Shown here piece by piece: positions 18,217 to 27,279 of a DNA stretch of 64,000 nucleotides (position 1 is the stretch's first letter; each line of letters starts with the position of its first letter). This stretch comes from Pseudonocardia sp. T1-2H. Lineage in GTDB: Bacteria; Actinomycetota; Actinomycetes; Mycobacteriales; Pseudonocardiaceae. The position numbers and the translations under genes are program-made. Below the pieces are notes generated by a model. That model saw only the letters and a list, made by a program, of their open reading frames with translations, searched no databases and was not told the origin of the DNA. Location of the stretch: contig NZ_JBBPCL010000001.1 in the NCBI RefSeq assembly GCF_038039215.1, positions 3,410,001 through 3,474,000 on the forward strand. Reading direction: 5' to 3'.

Positions 18217-18976
18217 TGTGGCCCACGAACGCCTGATCGAAACGACGAGCATAGGCGCAGCCGTTGTTTGGCGCTGGTGAGCCGTAGCTGGACGGAAACC
18301 CTGGTCCGCTCCGGTGACGGGGGCGGAGCGGGCCGGGCACAGCACCCTCTGAATCGATCTTCGCTCGTGATTGTTGATCTCGGATTGGTTGTTCGCGATC
18401 GCGGGCGTGATGACGTATCGGCCTGCTCTGCGGCCAGTCGCCCGAGCCGGGGGTACGGACCGCCCTGCCGCACTACGCCGCTCCGCCCGCGACCAGCAGA
18501 TGCCGGGGATGGGCTTGGCCAAGAGCCAGCGCAGAGTAGTGCCCATGCACCCGGATCTGGCCGACTTCGACGGCGCGGAGGGGTGCTGTTTATCGGTCAG
18601 CGCAGAAGAGAGGTCGGCATACTCGCACTGAACGCCGCCACGATTCCAGCGGGCGGCCTCCTGCCCGTGGACGGTGACGGCCGCCGGCATGGTCAACGCT
18701 GCGACCTCTATGCGGTCGACGCTGATCCCGCCAGCCGCGCACTCGGCGGTGCGAGGCAGTAGTAGGCGGTGCCGTAGTTGCCGGTCGGTGGGGCGGGGTG
18801 TCCCCACATCCAGCAGGGTCTGACACGGGCGTTCGGCCAAGACGGCGTCGGCGGTCGACGCGGGGCTTCACGTCGCTACGGCCTCACCTAGTCACCTAGT
18901 AGGGGTGATGCCGGGCCGTCCGTGGACCGGTGTGCTGGACCGCGGCTGCAGCTGGGACGGTGGAAGAAGCCCTGCG
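18217..18976. other. Long gene-poor stretch before the histidine kinase
   Basis: About 760 bases. Open frames on both strands (for example 18268-18762 and 18136-18840) lack family features. A direct repeat of TCACCTAG occurs at about 18885-18898 just before the kinase. The rest may be decayed sequence. Confidence 0.4.
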
Positions 18977-20782
18977 ATGGCACTGAACGCGCACAAGCCG
19001 GGCGCGGCCTTCCCGGAGGTGATCGGCCCGACGGCCCTCGGCGCGGCGGGCCTGGCCTTATCGGCCTCGTCGGCCTGGATCGCGCTGGCAAACCACGGTG
19101 CCCCGAACGCGGCTCCCGCCGCCCTGGTCGACTCCGTCACGGTGGCGATCCTCGTCGGCGTCGGGCTGTTCGCCTGGGAGCGCGACCCTGCGAGCCGGTT
19201 CGGCGTCATGCTGGTCGCCGCCGGGTTCGGGTCGTTCCTGGCCTCGCTGAGCGCTTCGGGTGTCCCCCTCCTCTACAGCGTCGGTCGGGTCTCGTTCTGG
19301 ATACTCCAGCCGCTCCTGATCTACCTGTTCCTCGCCTACCCCTCGGGGCGGCTGGCTACCAGGCCGGAGCGAGCAGTCGTTGCGATTGCGGCGGCCACGG
19401 TTGTTGTGCTCTATCTGCCGACGGCGACGCTCGTGCACGACTACCCGCTGCTGCCCGCCTACTGTTCCGAGGCGTGTCCCCGCAACGTTTTTCAGGTGGT
19501 CGGGGCAGAGCCCGACGTTGTCGGCTCGCTCGTCATCCCGGGGCGGGAGTTGATCACGATCGGGATCTACGTGGCGACAGCTTTCCTCTTGCTCGATCGG
19601 CTGCGCGCAACACGGCTGATGCGCCATAGCCTTACACCGGTACTCGCGGCGGTGATCCTGCACAGCTTGGCGCTGGCCGCTGGCATTGTGGCTCGTCGCA
19701 TCGGGGCGGGCGCCGCCGTCGAGGCCTTGGTCTGGATCGCCCTGCTCACGAATCCGGTGGCCGCGCTGGGATTCCTGGTCGGGTTACTGCGCTGGCGCGT
19801 CTATGCGGCGCGCGTCTTCGAGCGTCTCGGGCACGCCCGCGATGAACCCTCCGATCCCGAGCAGGTCCGCGGTCGGCTCGCGGAGGCGCTGGGCGATTCC
19901 AGTCTTGAGCTCTACTACACCGGCGACGGCGAGTCGCAGACGTGGCACGATCACGCCGGCCGCCCAGTGGTCTTGCCGAGCGCCCCGGAACGTTGCGTGG
20001 TCAACGTTGACGATCAGGGAGACGTGATCGCTGCCATCGTCTGCGATCCGGCGCTGAACGATCAGCGCTGCATCGTCGAGGCGGCGGGCTCCTGGGCCGC
20101 AGCACGTCTGGTGAGAAGGCGCCTCACCACCGCGCTCGCCGCGTCGCTTCGCAGCGTCGAGGCCTCGCGACGCCGACTGGCCGTCGCGGCGGCGAGCGAG
20201 CGGCGGCGGATCGAGCGCAACCTCCACGACGGTGCCCAGCAGCAGCTCGTGATGGTGCGGATCGGGCTGGCCCTGGTGGAAGAAGAGATTGCCCGGAACC
20301 CCGAACGGGGCGCCGAGCTCCTGCGGGAGTTGGCCCCTCGCATCGATTCGGTAATCGATGAGGTCCGCTCGATCGCGCGCGGCATCTACCCATCGCTGCT
20401 CGCCGATGCCGGGCTTGCCGAGGCCCTGCGGGACATCGCCCGCTTCGGCCAGCCGCCGATCATGTTCGACGCACAAGCCCTGCAGAGATACCCCCTCGAG
20501 ATCGAAGCCGCGGTCTACTTCTGCTGCGTGGAGGCCCTTCAGAACGTCACCAAGCACGCGCATGCCTCCGCGGTCTCCATGGAGCTCGCGGGCAATGATG
20601 GCGAACTTCACTTCGAGGTCAGCGACAATGGGAGCGGATTCGTGGTCGGCAACGGCACCGGCGGCGCCGGGCTGACCAACATGCGGGACCGCATCGCAGC
20701 CATCGGAGGTTCACTGGCGATCGACTCCTGGCCCGGCCGCGGAACGACTGTCAGGGGCAGGGTCCCGATCAAGCCGCGCTGA
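18977..20782 (+). CDS. Membrane sensor histidine kinase (HisKA_3 type)
   Basis: Sensor kinase of the NarX/DesK class, 601 residues from the ATG at 18977; an upstream GTG-ATG at 18905 is an alternative start. The N-terminal 290 residues hold about eight hydrophobic segments. A variable GAF-like region precedes the dimerisation motif ERRRIERNLHDGAQQQ, whose histidine is the phosphorylation site. The ATPase domain shows CVEALQNVTKHA (N box), SDNGSGF (G1) and GGAGLTNMRDR (G2). Kinases of this class pair with LuxR-type regulators, so the orphan regulator at 12929 is a plausible partner, but no regulator is adjacent. Confidence 0.92.
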   Translation: MALNAHKPGAAFPEVIGPTALGAAGLALSASSAWIALANHGAPNAAPAALVDSVTVAILVGVGLFAWERDPASRFGVMLVAAGFGSFLASLSASGVPLLYSVGRVSFWILQPLLIYLFLAYPSGRLATRPERAVVAIAAATVVVLYLPTATLVHDYPLLPAYCSEACPRNVFQVVGAEPDVVGSLVIPGRELITIGIYVATAFLLLDRLRATRLMRHSLTPVLAAVILHSLALAAGIVARRIGAGAAVEALVWIALLTNPVAALGFLVGLLRWRVYAARVFERLGHARDEPSDPEQVRGRLAEALGDSSLELYYTGDGESQTWHDHAGRPVVLPSAPERCVVNVDDQGDVIAAIVCDPALNDQRCIVEAAGSWAAARLVRRRLTTALAASLRSVEASRRRLAVAAASERRRIERNLHDGAQQQLVMVRIGLALVEEEIARNPERGAELLRELAPRIDSVIDEVRSIARGIYPSLLADAGLAEALRDIARFGQPPIMFDAQALQRYPLEIEAAVYFCCVEALQNVTKHAHASAVSMELAGNDGELHFEVSDNGSGFVVGNGTGGAGLTNMRDRIAAIGGSLAIDSWPGRGTTVRGRVPIKPR

Positions 20783-21077
20783 CCGCGATGCGTCGACCAG
20801 TCCGGTGCAGCCGTTAGCAGCGCGAAGCAACTTCGTGTCGATACGTGAGACGTTCGTCTGCTACTGCCATCAGCAGGTGCTGCTGGTGCATCCAGCGTGG
20901 CGAGGAGGCCTGGCGACCAAGCCGGGGCTCCTCGCCACCGGCCCGGCGTGGCTCAGCCGGCTCACCGGCCTCGAGCGGGGGTGCATGATGACGCGGGGAC
21001 GGAATCGGACAGAGACGGTCCGTACCGGCAGGGGCGCAGCGCCCGAAATTTGCTCGACATGCCGAATTCAGCGTCCA
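20783..21077. other. Intergenic stretch between convergent genes
   Basis: About 295 bases between the kinase and the relaxase-like gene, which point toward each other. The unshifted frame of the relaxase-like gene continues through here to 20962 but without coding character. Confidence 0.35.
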
Positions 21078-21765
21078 TTAGCGGTCGCGGTAGCGCAGCC
21101 AGGGCCGGACCTGCTCGCGAACGATCCACCTGATGCCGTCGTGCCTGGGGGTGCCGCAGATCAGGCGGGGGTACTCCGCGATGAGGTCGGGGGAACACGG
21201 TGCCCAGCTCGGAGTACCCCGCGTCATCGGATGGTGCGAACGGCACGTTCAGGCTGGCTCGTAGGGACTGCTGAAGGGCGTCCTTGTAGGTGATCTCGAC
21301 CAGGGACAGCAGCTGGGTGCGGAGGTTGTGCAGATCGACCGGCCAGTGCTGGCCGTCCTGTTCGGTGATGCCTTCGGGGCCGATGTAGATGTGATCGTGC
21401 AGGCGGGCGACGTCGCCCTGCCACTCGCCCTTCCAGCTGGCCTGTGGGTGCAAGACCGCGGTGAGGTAGAGCCGGCCGGGTGTGAACACCCCGACGCTGC
21501 GGCCGCTGGGCAGCCGCGCGTGATAGCCGACCTTGAGCATCACGTTCTCGCGCAGGCAGCGGAGTGCTGCCTGCCGCGCCTCGGCCCAGGCCGTGTCGAT
21601 CGCCTCGACGTACTTCGGCTGGTCCTCGAGGATCCCGGCGAGGTAGAGGATGCCGATGCTGGTCGGCGTATCCAGGTACAGCTCGGCCGCCCCGAACGGC
21701 GGTCGCTCGGTGTCGGGATCGAACAGGGGCAGCGCGGGAAGCGGGGTGGCGTGCTTGGTCGTCAT
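21078..21765 (-). pseudogene. Short relaxase-like (TrwC N-terminal-type) protein, frameshifted near the end
   Basis: From the ATG at 21765, behind a GGGAGGG ribosome site, about 190 residues read well. The order AELYLDTPTSIGILYLAG, a helical region AEARQAALRCLRE, and a histidine pair in ARLHDHIYIGPEG parallels the HUH core of MobF/TrwC relaxases, where that histidine cluster binds metal. Near 21195 the frame breaks in a C run; one base restores PDLIAEYPRLICGT and a stop at 21078. As written the frame instead continues to 20962. A replication or mobilisation role is suggested, with modest confidence. A strong terminator lies upstream at 21849-21879. Confidence 0.5.
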
Positions 21766-21848
21766 TGTCGCCCTCCCCCACCGGGCCGTTGTGGCCCGTT
21801 GCGGCTGATGGTACGGACGGGACCGACAAAACCGGGTCCGCACAACGA

Positions 21849-21879
21849 GCAGGCCCCCGACCGTTGGTCGGGGGCCTGC
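21849..21879 (-). terminator. Strong hairpin terminator
   Basis: A perfect 14-base stem (GCAGGCCCCCGACC with its complement) around a three-base loop. It lies 20 bases downstream of the small minus-strand gene ending at 21899 and upstream of the relaxase-like gene, so it most likely ends the former transcript. Confidence 0.8.
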
Positions 21880-21898
21880 GGTGTCGTCTAGGCGGTTG

Positions 21899-22186
21899 TT
21901 ACGGGGCTGCGGTGGGTGGGGTGGCGGTCGAGGTCTGCTGTTCGCGGGTGCGCCGCCACTGCAGGTCCTCCTGGACGGCCTGCTCGTAGAAGCCCCACCA
22001 GTGCCGGGGTTCGGCGAGCTGTCGGCGCGCGGTCCGGATCACCCCGTCCCAGTTGTGCCCGGCGGGCGGGGAGACCAGGGGCCGGCTCCACCGCCGGCGC
22101 GGCCCTGATCGGTGGCCTCGGACCGCCGCCCTACTGCTCACCGCCGCCGTTCGCCCTGCTGCTGGCCATGATTCAGGTGGTGGCAC
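21899..22186 (-). CDS. Small hypothetical protein upstream of a terminator
   Basis: A frame of at most 95 residues ending at 21899, just before a strong hairpin terminator, which supports it as a real transcript end. The C-terminal 50 residues (VIRTARRQLAEPRHWW, then YEQAVQEDLQWRRTREQ) look like a genuine amphipathic helical domain, while the first 40 residues look random, so the true start may be internal or the gene truncated. It precedes the relaxase-like gene on the same strand and may belong to the same mobile region. Family unknown. Confidence 0.4.
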   Translation of the reverse strand: MPPPESWPAAGRTAAVSSRAAVRGHRSGPRRRWSRPLVSPPAGHNWDGVIRTARRQLAEPRHWWGFYEQAVQEDLQWRRTREQQTSTATPPTAAP

Positions 22187-22268
22187 ATGCGGCTGAATGG
22201 GCGCTCAGCCCGTCGATCTCGGCGGCCACCTCGCGGTCTGCGATCGTCACCCGTCGAGCATTCGGCAG

Positions 22269-22925
22269 TCACGCTTCCCCGCTGGGTGCCGCATCGCCGT
22301 CGGACGATTCATCACGGCCTAGCCGAGCCTCGGCGCGTCGGCTCAGGTAATGCGTGACCAGCAGGGCGCCGACCACCAGGACGAGTGCCCCGAGGGTCCC
22401 GGTCAGGCCCAGAGCACCTTCGGCACGGCCGTAGGCGGCACCCAGGAGATAACCGGCGCCGGCGACGCCGACGCCCCAGAGCGTCGCGCCCGCCACAATG
22501 AACGCGACGAAACGCCGGTACGGGAGGCCACTGGCGCCCGCGATCGACGGAACAAGGGTGCGCAGGAACGCGGCCCAGCGACCGAGCACGACCGCTAGCC
22601 CGCCGAACCGCCGGACGAAAGCCCGAGCCTCGCCCAGGCGCCGCGCCGCACGGCCGGAGATACGGGAGAACAGTGCCGGTCCGAGACGAGCCCCCACTGC
22701 GTATCCGACACTGTCGCCGGTGATCGCGCCCAGTACCGCAGCCGCCATCACAGCGACCAGCGGCACCCGGCCTTCGTGCGCGAGCACACCGGCGATCAAC
22801 ACCGCGGTCTCCCCCGGAACGACGAGGCCCAGCAGCGTGGAGGCCGCCAACGCCGGAACCACGAATGCCGCCAGGAGCAGCGCCCACGGCGGTGCCGCCG
22901 CCAACTCTTTCAAGAGGGTGCTCAC
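22269..22925 (-). CDS. DedA-family membrane protein
   Basis: A 218-residue DedA/SNARE-associated family membrane protein. The hallmark re-entrant segments are visible: GLVVPGETAVLIAG near residue 33 and the conserved GRWAAFLRTLVPSIAGASG near residue 116, followed by the final helices. DedA proteins act in membrane-lipid flipping and drug or proton homeostasis. It starts at ATG 22925 and is not coupled to neighbours; a GlxA fragment on the other strand lies upstream. The function in this organism is not evident from context. Confidence 0.9.
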   Translation of the reverse strand: MSTLLKELAAAPPWALLLAAFVVPALAASTLLGLVVPGETAVLIAGVLAHEGRVPLVAVMAAAVLGAITGDSVGYAVGARLGPALFSRISGRAARRLGEARAFVRRFGGLAVVLGRWAAFLRTLVPSIAGASGLPYRRFVAFIVAGATLWGVGVAGAGYLLGAAYGRAEGALGLTGTLGALVLVVGALLVTHYLSRRAEARLGRDESSDGDAAPSGEA

Positions 22926-23160
22926 CGGTCCCCACCCTCCTCGGCGGGACGAACGGGCCCACCCATCCCGGCGGCCACCATGTCCAGTGCGCGGGCCGTA
23001 GACGGGCTGCCCGCCGAGCCGTCAGTCACCGCTCCAGCATCACCGCGACGCGCTGTTACGTCTCCACGGCCAGCTTCAGGCCGATGCCCCCACTCGCCCG
23101 AACGTCGAGTACCGGCAAGCCGGAAGAGGACGGACGAAAGCGCCGTCCACACTTCTCGGC

Positions 23161-23361
23161 CGGCGCACCGGGGCATTCATCCTCGTCGCGGCCGGGCTGC
23201 TCGACGGCCGCCGTGCCACCACGCACTGGCGTCACATCGGCGTCCTGAGCAGAGGCTATCCGGACATCACTGTGGAGCCCGACGCGATCTTCGTCCGCGA
23301 CGGCACGATGTTCATCTCAGCGGGCGTGACGGCGGGCAGTCGCACCTCTCCCCCACCCTGA
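23161..23361 (+). pseudogene. Fragment of a GlxA-type regulator (DJ-1/PfpI domain)
   Basis: About 66 codons read like the middle of a GlxA-family transcriptional regulator: TGAFILVAAGLLDGRRATTHW, here shown as GAFILVAAGLLDGRRATTHW, then a YPDITVEPDAIFVRDG segment and ISAGVTAG before an early stop. In intact proteins this part of the DJ-1/PfpI-like domain is followed by an AraC helix-turn-helix, which is absent. No upstream domain or start is recognisable. It is a clear relic that lies between the DedA and manganese-efflux genes. Confidence 0.7.
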
Positions 23362-23403
23362 GCGGCCCCCGCCCGCGGACCTCGGCGGATGGCGCGGTGC
23401 GGT

Positions 23404-23952
23404 CTAGAAGACGTTCTCGGCTTCCAGTACCAGCACGACGGCCATGAGGATGAGCGCTATGCCGCTCAGGAGATCGGAGCGGATTCGGATGAGGCCGGCG
23501 GCGGCTCGCCCCAGGTGCAACCCGACGAACGTCATCAGGGCTGTGATGGCAGCGAAGACCGCTGCCGAGAGCACCGGCGAGAACCCGATCAGTCCCAAGC
23601 TCGTGCCGGCGAGGAGATTGTCGAAGCTCAGCGAGAGGGGGATGCCGAACAGCATCCACGGATGGTCGATCTCCTCCTCCGGCGTTGCGGTCCTCAGGGA
23701 GCGGACGAGCAGGTACGCACCGTATACACCCAGCACGGCCGGCCCCACATAGTCTGCGATCGGGCCGATCGCCTGGCCGAAGTAGCGCCCGAGCACGACG
23801 CCCGTCAGCGGCGCCACGCCGTCCCAGAGCCCGAAGGTCAGGGCGACCTGGACGGCACGGCGTCGGCTGAACGGAATCGTCCCGAGCGCGATCGAGGCCC
23901 GGAAGTTGTCCAAGCTGAGGGTGAATCCGAGGACGAGAAGCTCGGGGATCAT
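23404..23952 (-). CDS. MntP-type manganese efflux family protein
   Basis: A 182-residue, six-helix membrane protein with the internal duplication of the MntP/YebN family. The two metal-site helices are seen as LGFTLSLDNFRASIALG near residue 7 and IPLSLSFDNLLAGTSLG near residue 104, each with an Asp-Asn pair. MntP exports Mn(II). It is the last gene of the stretch downstream of the pqq genes on the same strand, 153 bases after pqqE, so cotranscription is possible. No yybP-type manganese riboswitch was recognised upstream. The substrate is inferred from family. Confidence 0.8.
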   Translation of the reverse strand: MIPELLVLGFTLSLDNFRASIALGTIPFSRRRAVQVALTFGLWDGVAPLTGVVLGRYFGQAIGPIADYVGPAVLGVYGAYLLVRSLRTATPEEEIDHPWMLFGIPLSLSFDNLLAGTSLGLIGFSPVLSAAVFAAITALMTFVGLHLGRAAAGLIRIRSDLLSGIALILMAVVLVLEAENVF

Positions 23953-24105
23953 GTGACCACCGGTTGCGGCAACGGAGTCTCGCCGTGTCGACGATCTTCT
24001 CCCCTCGTCATCTCCACCCTCCAGTCCGTGGCTTCCGGATCGAATCCGTCGGCGGCTATGTGGTCCCTCGCGCCGACGCCGGTTCGGCGACGTCCAAACG
24101 ACCGG

Positions 24106-25188
24106 TCAGGCCCGATGTGGACGAGGGACGAGCACTTCTTCACCTGGCCTGGTCCCCTCGTTGGCAGACCGCACGGTCTCGGCGACGATCTCGTGGTCCG
24201 GCGACAGATGGCAGACCGGATCGGTGCGGGCGGCGTCGCCGGTGAGCTGGAACGCCTGGCAGCGGCACCCACCGAAGTCGATCTCACGGCGGTCGCAGCT
24301 CCGGCACGGATCCGGCATCCAGGTGGTGCCGCGGAATCGCTGGAAGAGCGGCGATTCCGTCCAGATCCGCGCCAGGGAGTCCTCGCGCACACTCGCGCGC
24401 GGGAGGGGAAGCGCGTGCGCGGCGGGACAGGGCAGGACATCGCCGTTGGGCGTCACGGTGAGCTGTCGCGTCCCCCACCCACCCATGCAGGGCTTGGGGT
24501 AGCGGCTGTAGTAGTCGGGGAGGACATAGATGACGTCCATCTGTCCGGCCAGGCGCCTACGCGCGGCGCGCACGACCGCGTCCGCCCGCTCGAGCTGCAC
24601 CCTGCTGGGCAGGAGCATGTCGCGGTTGCGCAACGCCCAGCCGTAGTACTGGGTGTTGGCCAACTCGACACGGTCGGCCTCCAACTCCTCGGCCAGGCCG
24701 AGGATGTCGGCGATCTTGTCGATGTTCTGCCGGTGGAGGACGACGTTCACCGTGAGCGGCCAGCCCAGCTCCTTCACGACGCGTGCCGCCTCGATCTTGC
24801 GCCGGAAGGACGGGATCCCGGCGATCCGATCCGAGACGATCGGCTCGTCGGCCTGGATGCTGATCTGGACGTGATCGAGCCCGGCCGCCCTGAGCTCTTC
24901 CGCGCGGCGCCGGGACAGTCCGATCGCGCTCGTGACGAGGTTCGTGTACAGGCCGAGTGCACCGGCGGTCCGCACGATCTCCACCAGGTCACGGCGCAGG
25001 AGCGGCTCACCGCCGGACAAGTGGCATTGCAGGACGCCCAGCTGCTGGGCCTCGGCCAGCACCCGTTGCCACTCCGCCGTGGCCAGCTCGTCGCGGTAGT
25101 CGGCGAGGTTGAGCGGGTTGGAGCAGTACGCACAGGACAGGGGGCAGCTGTAGGTGAGCTCGGCCAACAATCCGAAGGGTCTATCCAT
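24106..25188 (-). CDS. pqqE: PqqA peptide cyclase (radical SAM)
   Basis: Radical-SAM enzyme that forms the carbon-carbon bond between Glu and Tyr of PqqA, the first step of PQQ synthesis. The 360-residue product has the SAM cluster motif CxxxCxxC at Cys15, Cys19 and Cys22, the GGEPLLRRDL motif near residue 59, and a C-terminal SPASM region with several cysteines (PCRSCDRREIDFGGCRC). It overlaps pqqD by eight bases. The order pqqA-B-C-D-E matches the classical operon; no protease gene pqqF is visible in the window. Confidence 0.95.
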   Translation of the reverse strand: MDRPFGLLAELTYSCPLSCAYCSNPLNLADYRDELATAEWQRVLAEAQQLGVLQCHLSGGEPLLRRDLVEIVRTAGALGLYTNLVTSAIGLSRRRAEELRAAGLDHVQISIQADEPIVSDRIAGIPSFRRKIEAARVVKELGWPLTVNVVLHRQNIDKIADILGLAEELEADRVELANTQYYGWALRNRDMLLPSRVQLERADAVVRAARRRLAGQMDVIYVLPDYYSRYPKPCMGGWGTRQLTVTPNGDVLPCPAAHALPLPRASVREDSLARIWTESPLFQRFRGTTWMPDPCRSCDRREIDFGGCRCQAFQLTGDAARTDPVCHLSPDHEIVAETVRSANEGTRPGEEVLVPRPHRA

Positions 25189-25462
25189 CGCTGATCTCCA
25201 CGCACCTCTTGGCGACGAGGCGGGCGAGGAAGTGCTGCACCTCGTCGTCGACCACCCGGTTGTAGCGACCGTGCAGCTCCTCCTCGATCTCGGCCACCGT
25301 CCGCTGCCCGTCGCACAGGCCGAGGATGTCCGCGCCCGTCCGGTTCAGGAGCACGACGGATTCCGGCTGCAGCAGCACGTGTTGCTCGCGCGTCCGGTCG
25401 AACGTCAACCGGACGTGGCGCGCGAGCCGGGGACGGCTCGACGCCGGCACCGATGTCGTCAT
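25181..25462 (-). CDS. pqqD: PQQ biosynthesis chaperone PqqD
   Basis: A 93-residue peptide chaperone of the RRE fold that presents PqqA to PqqE. I chose the ATG at 25462, which has GAGG five bases upstream and gives the usual length; an ATG at 25480 is possible. Family features are HVLLQPESVVLLNRTGADIL and the C-terminal helical part ending LARLVAKRCVEI. It lies between pqqC, whose stop is 23 bases upstream, and pqqE, which it overlaps. Confidence 0.92.
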   Translation of the reverse strand: MTTSVPASSRPRLARHVRLTFDRTREQHVLLQPESVVLLNRTGADILGLCDGQRTVAEIEEELHGRYNRVVDDEVQHFLARLVAKRCVEISDG

Positions 25463-25485
25463 TGCTGCCTCGACCCCCATCGCGA

Positions 25486-26175
25486 TCACTCGGGATAGGC
25501 CCGGTCGATGGCGTCCATCATGCTCCAGAGCACATCGCACTTGAACGACAGCGCCGCCACGGCGCGCGCCTGTTGCTCACCCGACCGGCAGTGCTCGGTC
25601 ACCACCTGCAGCGCGTGTTCGGAGTCTCGGGGAGCCTGCTCCAGGCGGGACCGGAAGTACGTGAGGCCGTCCCGGTCGATCCAGGGATAGCAACGCTCGA
25701 ACGCGACGAGGCGTTCCGACATCAGATCCGGGGCGAAGAGCTCGGTCAACGATGACGCCACCGCCTCCACCCACGGCCGGGTGCGGGCGAACGTGACATA
25801 GGCGTCGACGGCGAACCGCACGCCGGGGACGAGGTGCCGTCCGTCGCTCACCTCGTCGCGGGTCAGCCCCACCGCCTCGCCCAGGCGCAGCCACGCTTCG
25901 ATGCCGCCTTGCCCGTTCGCCGTGCCGTCGTGGTCGACGATGCGGCGGATCCAGCGTCGTCGCACCTCGAGGTCGGGACAGTTGGCGAGGATCGCGGCGT
26001 CCTTGCGGGGGATGTTCTCCTGGTAGTAGAAGCGGTTGGCCACCCACCCCCGGATCTGCCGGCGGCTCAGCCGACCGTCGTTCATCCTCAGGTGGAAGGG
26101 GTGCTGGTCGTGGTAGCGCTGCGACTGGGAGCGCAGCGCGTCGACGAAGCCGTCGGTCCGTGTCGATGTCGTCAT
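25486..26175 (-). CDS. pqqC: Pyrroloquinoline-quinone synthase PqqC
   Basis: Cofactor-free oxidase for the final ring closure and eight-electron oxidation to PQQ. From the ATG at 26175 it is 229 residues, close to family length. Characteristic stretches are [35 protein letters not shown] and RRIVDHDG, with the His/Tyr/Arg residues of the active cavity. It starts seven bases after the pqqB stop. An in-frame extension to 26226 overlaps pqqB and is not family-like. Confidence 0.95.
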   Translation of the reverse strand: MTTSTRTDGFVDALRSQSQRYHDQHPFHLRMNDGRLSRRQIRGWVANRFYYQENIPRKDAAILANCPDLEVRRRWIRRIVDHDGTANGQGGIEAWLRLGEAVGLTRDEVSDGRHLVPGVRFAVDAYVTFARTRPWVEAVASSLTELFAPDLMSERLVAFERCYPWIDRDGLTYFRSRLEQAPRDSEHALQVVTEHCRSGEQQARAVAALSFKCDVLWSMMDAIDRAYPE

Positions 26176-26182
26176 GGCGGTT

Positions 26183-27073
26183 CTAGACCCGTACCTCGAG
26201 CCCGTCTGTGGCCACTTCCATTCCACGCTCCTCGACGAGGCGCCGCTCCGGCGCGTCCTCCAGCAGGATCGGGTTGGTGTTGTTGATGTGCACGTAGATC
26301 CTCCGCTCGATGGGCAGCGACGAGAGTTGTTCGAGGCTGCCGTGGGGGCCGTCGATCGGCAGGTGCCCCATCTCGCGGGCCGTCTTGCCGGCCAGGCCGA
26401 GCCTGATCAACTCGTCGTCGTGCCAGCACGTCCCGTCGACGAGCAGGCAGGCGCAGTCGTCCAGCTGCTCGCGCACCGTCGAGAGCTCCTGCACGCCCGG
26501 CAGGTACACCGCGGCCCGGCCGCTGCGCTCGTCCGTCAGGCGGTAGCCCACGACCCGTCCCTCCTCCCTCACCCGTCCGAAGCGGGTCCGCTTGGTCGTG
26601 GGGACGTCGAAGGCCCGGTACGACAGGCCGTCGCCCAGGGACACGTCGGTTCCCGGAACGACCGGTCGCCACTCGACCGGGCAGTAGCGTTCGAGCGTCG
26701 TGAGCACCGCCGACCCCTCGCACAACGTCTCGCGCACCGCGGGGGTGGCGTGGAGCTCGAGCGCACGCCCCTCGCGCAGCAACAGCAGGCCGAGCGTGTG
26801 GTCGAGCTCGGCGTCGGTGAGCAGCACCGCTTCCAGCGGCGTCGCTCTGCCGTCGCGCGGATGCAGCGCGGGGAAGGCCTCGATCTGCGCACGGATGTCG
26901 GGGGACGCGTTGAGCAGGAACCATCGCCGTCCGTCGGCGCTCACCGCGAGCGACGACTGCGTGCGGGGGCGGCAGGGCCGGGAGCCCTCGCGTACCGCAC
27001 GGCATGTCGGGCAACTGCAGTTCCATTGCGGAAAGCCGCCGCCTGCTGCCGCTCCGAGCACCCGCAGCCACAC
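26183..27073 (-). CDS. pqqB: PQQ biosynthesis protein PqqB (metallo-beta-lactamase fold)
   Basis: A 296-residue iron/zinc hydrolase-fold protein proposed to hydroxylate the cross-linked Glu-Tyr intermediate. The GTG at 27073 gives the family start [20 protein letters not shown] cysteine set for structural zinc (NCSCPTC) follows, then the metal-site region [12 protein letters not shown] and a late VHINNTNP segment. It lies 64 bases after pqqA, and a strong hairpin sits in that gap. An in-frame extension to 27130 runs into the hairpin and is not family-like. Confidence 0.94.
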   Translation of the reverse strand: MWLRVLGAAAGGGFPQWNCSCPTCRAVREGSRPCRPRTQSSLAVSADGRRWFLLNASPDIRAQIEAFPALHPRDGRATPLEAVLLTDAELDHTLGLLLLREGRALELHATPAVRETLCEGSAVLTTLERYCPVEWRPVVPGTDVSLGDGLSYRAFDVPTTKRTRFGRVREEGRVVGYRLTDERSGRAAVYLPGVQELSTVREQLDDCACLLVDGTCWHDDELIRLGLAGKTAREMGHLPIDGPHGSLEQLSSLPIERRIYVHINNTNPILLEDAPERRLVEERGMEVATDGLEVRV

Positions 27074-27098
27074 CCTGGCACTCCGTCCCGGACAGTGG

Positions 27099-27128
27099 AG
27101 GCGCCGGACCCTCGTCCGGCGCCTCCCC
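27099..27128 (-). promoter_or_regulatory. Hairpin between pqqA and pqqB (attenuator or processing site)
   Basis: A perfect 13-base stem, GGAGGCGCCGGAC with its complement, and a CCTC loop, placed nine bases after the pqqA stop and 25 bases before pqqB. Such a structure would let pqqA mRNA end or be stabilised here, giving far more precursor peptide than enzymes. Confidence 0.75.
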
Positions 27129-27136
27129 ACGTCCCG

Positions 27137-27232
27137 CTAGTCCTCCATCCGGGCGACGTACATCGTCACCTCGGGTGCGACTCCGATCTCGTCGAACTCC
27201 GGTGTCTCCCACACGGCGAGCTGAGACTCCAT
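27137..27232 (-). CDS. pqqA: PQQ precursor peptide PqqA
   Basis: A 31-residue precursor. The cross-linked residues are Glu21 and Tyr25 in EVTMYVARMED, with the conserved three-residue spacing; the N-terminal ESQLAVWETPEFDEI is the leader recognised by PqqD. A perfect AGGAGGTGA ribosome site precedes the ATG, the strongest in the neighbourhood, consistent with high expression. It sits 47 bases after the PQQ alcohol dehydrogenase gene and before the hairpin that separates it from pqqB. Confidence 0.95.
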   Translation of the reverse strand: MESQLAVWETPEFDEIGVAPEVTMYVARMED

Positions 27233-27279
27233 GGATTCACCTCCTCTCTGCCAGATTCCAGCAGGCTCCCGTCACGGCA

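Noticed and set aside
18136..18840. Overlapping open frames on both strands before the histidine kinase
   Set aside because: No recognisable domain, no ribosome site and biased random composition.
23389..25194. 601-residue + strand open frame across the mntP and pqqE genes
   Set aside because: Antisense shadow; no domain, and the minus strand carries well-recognised genes.
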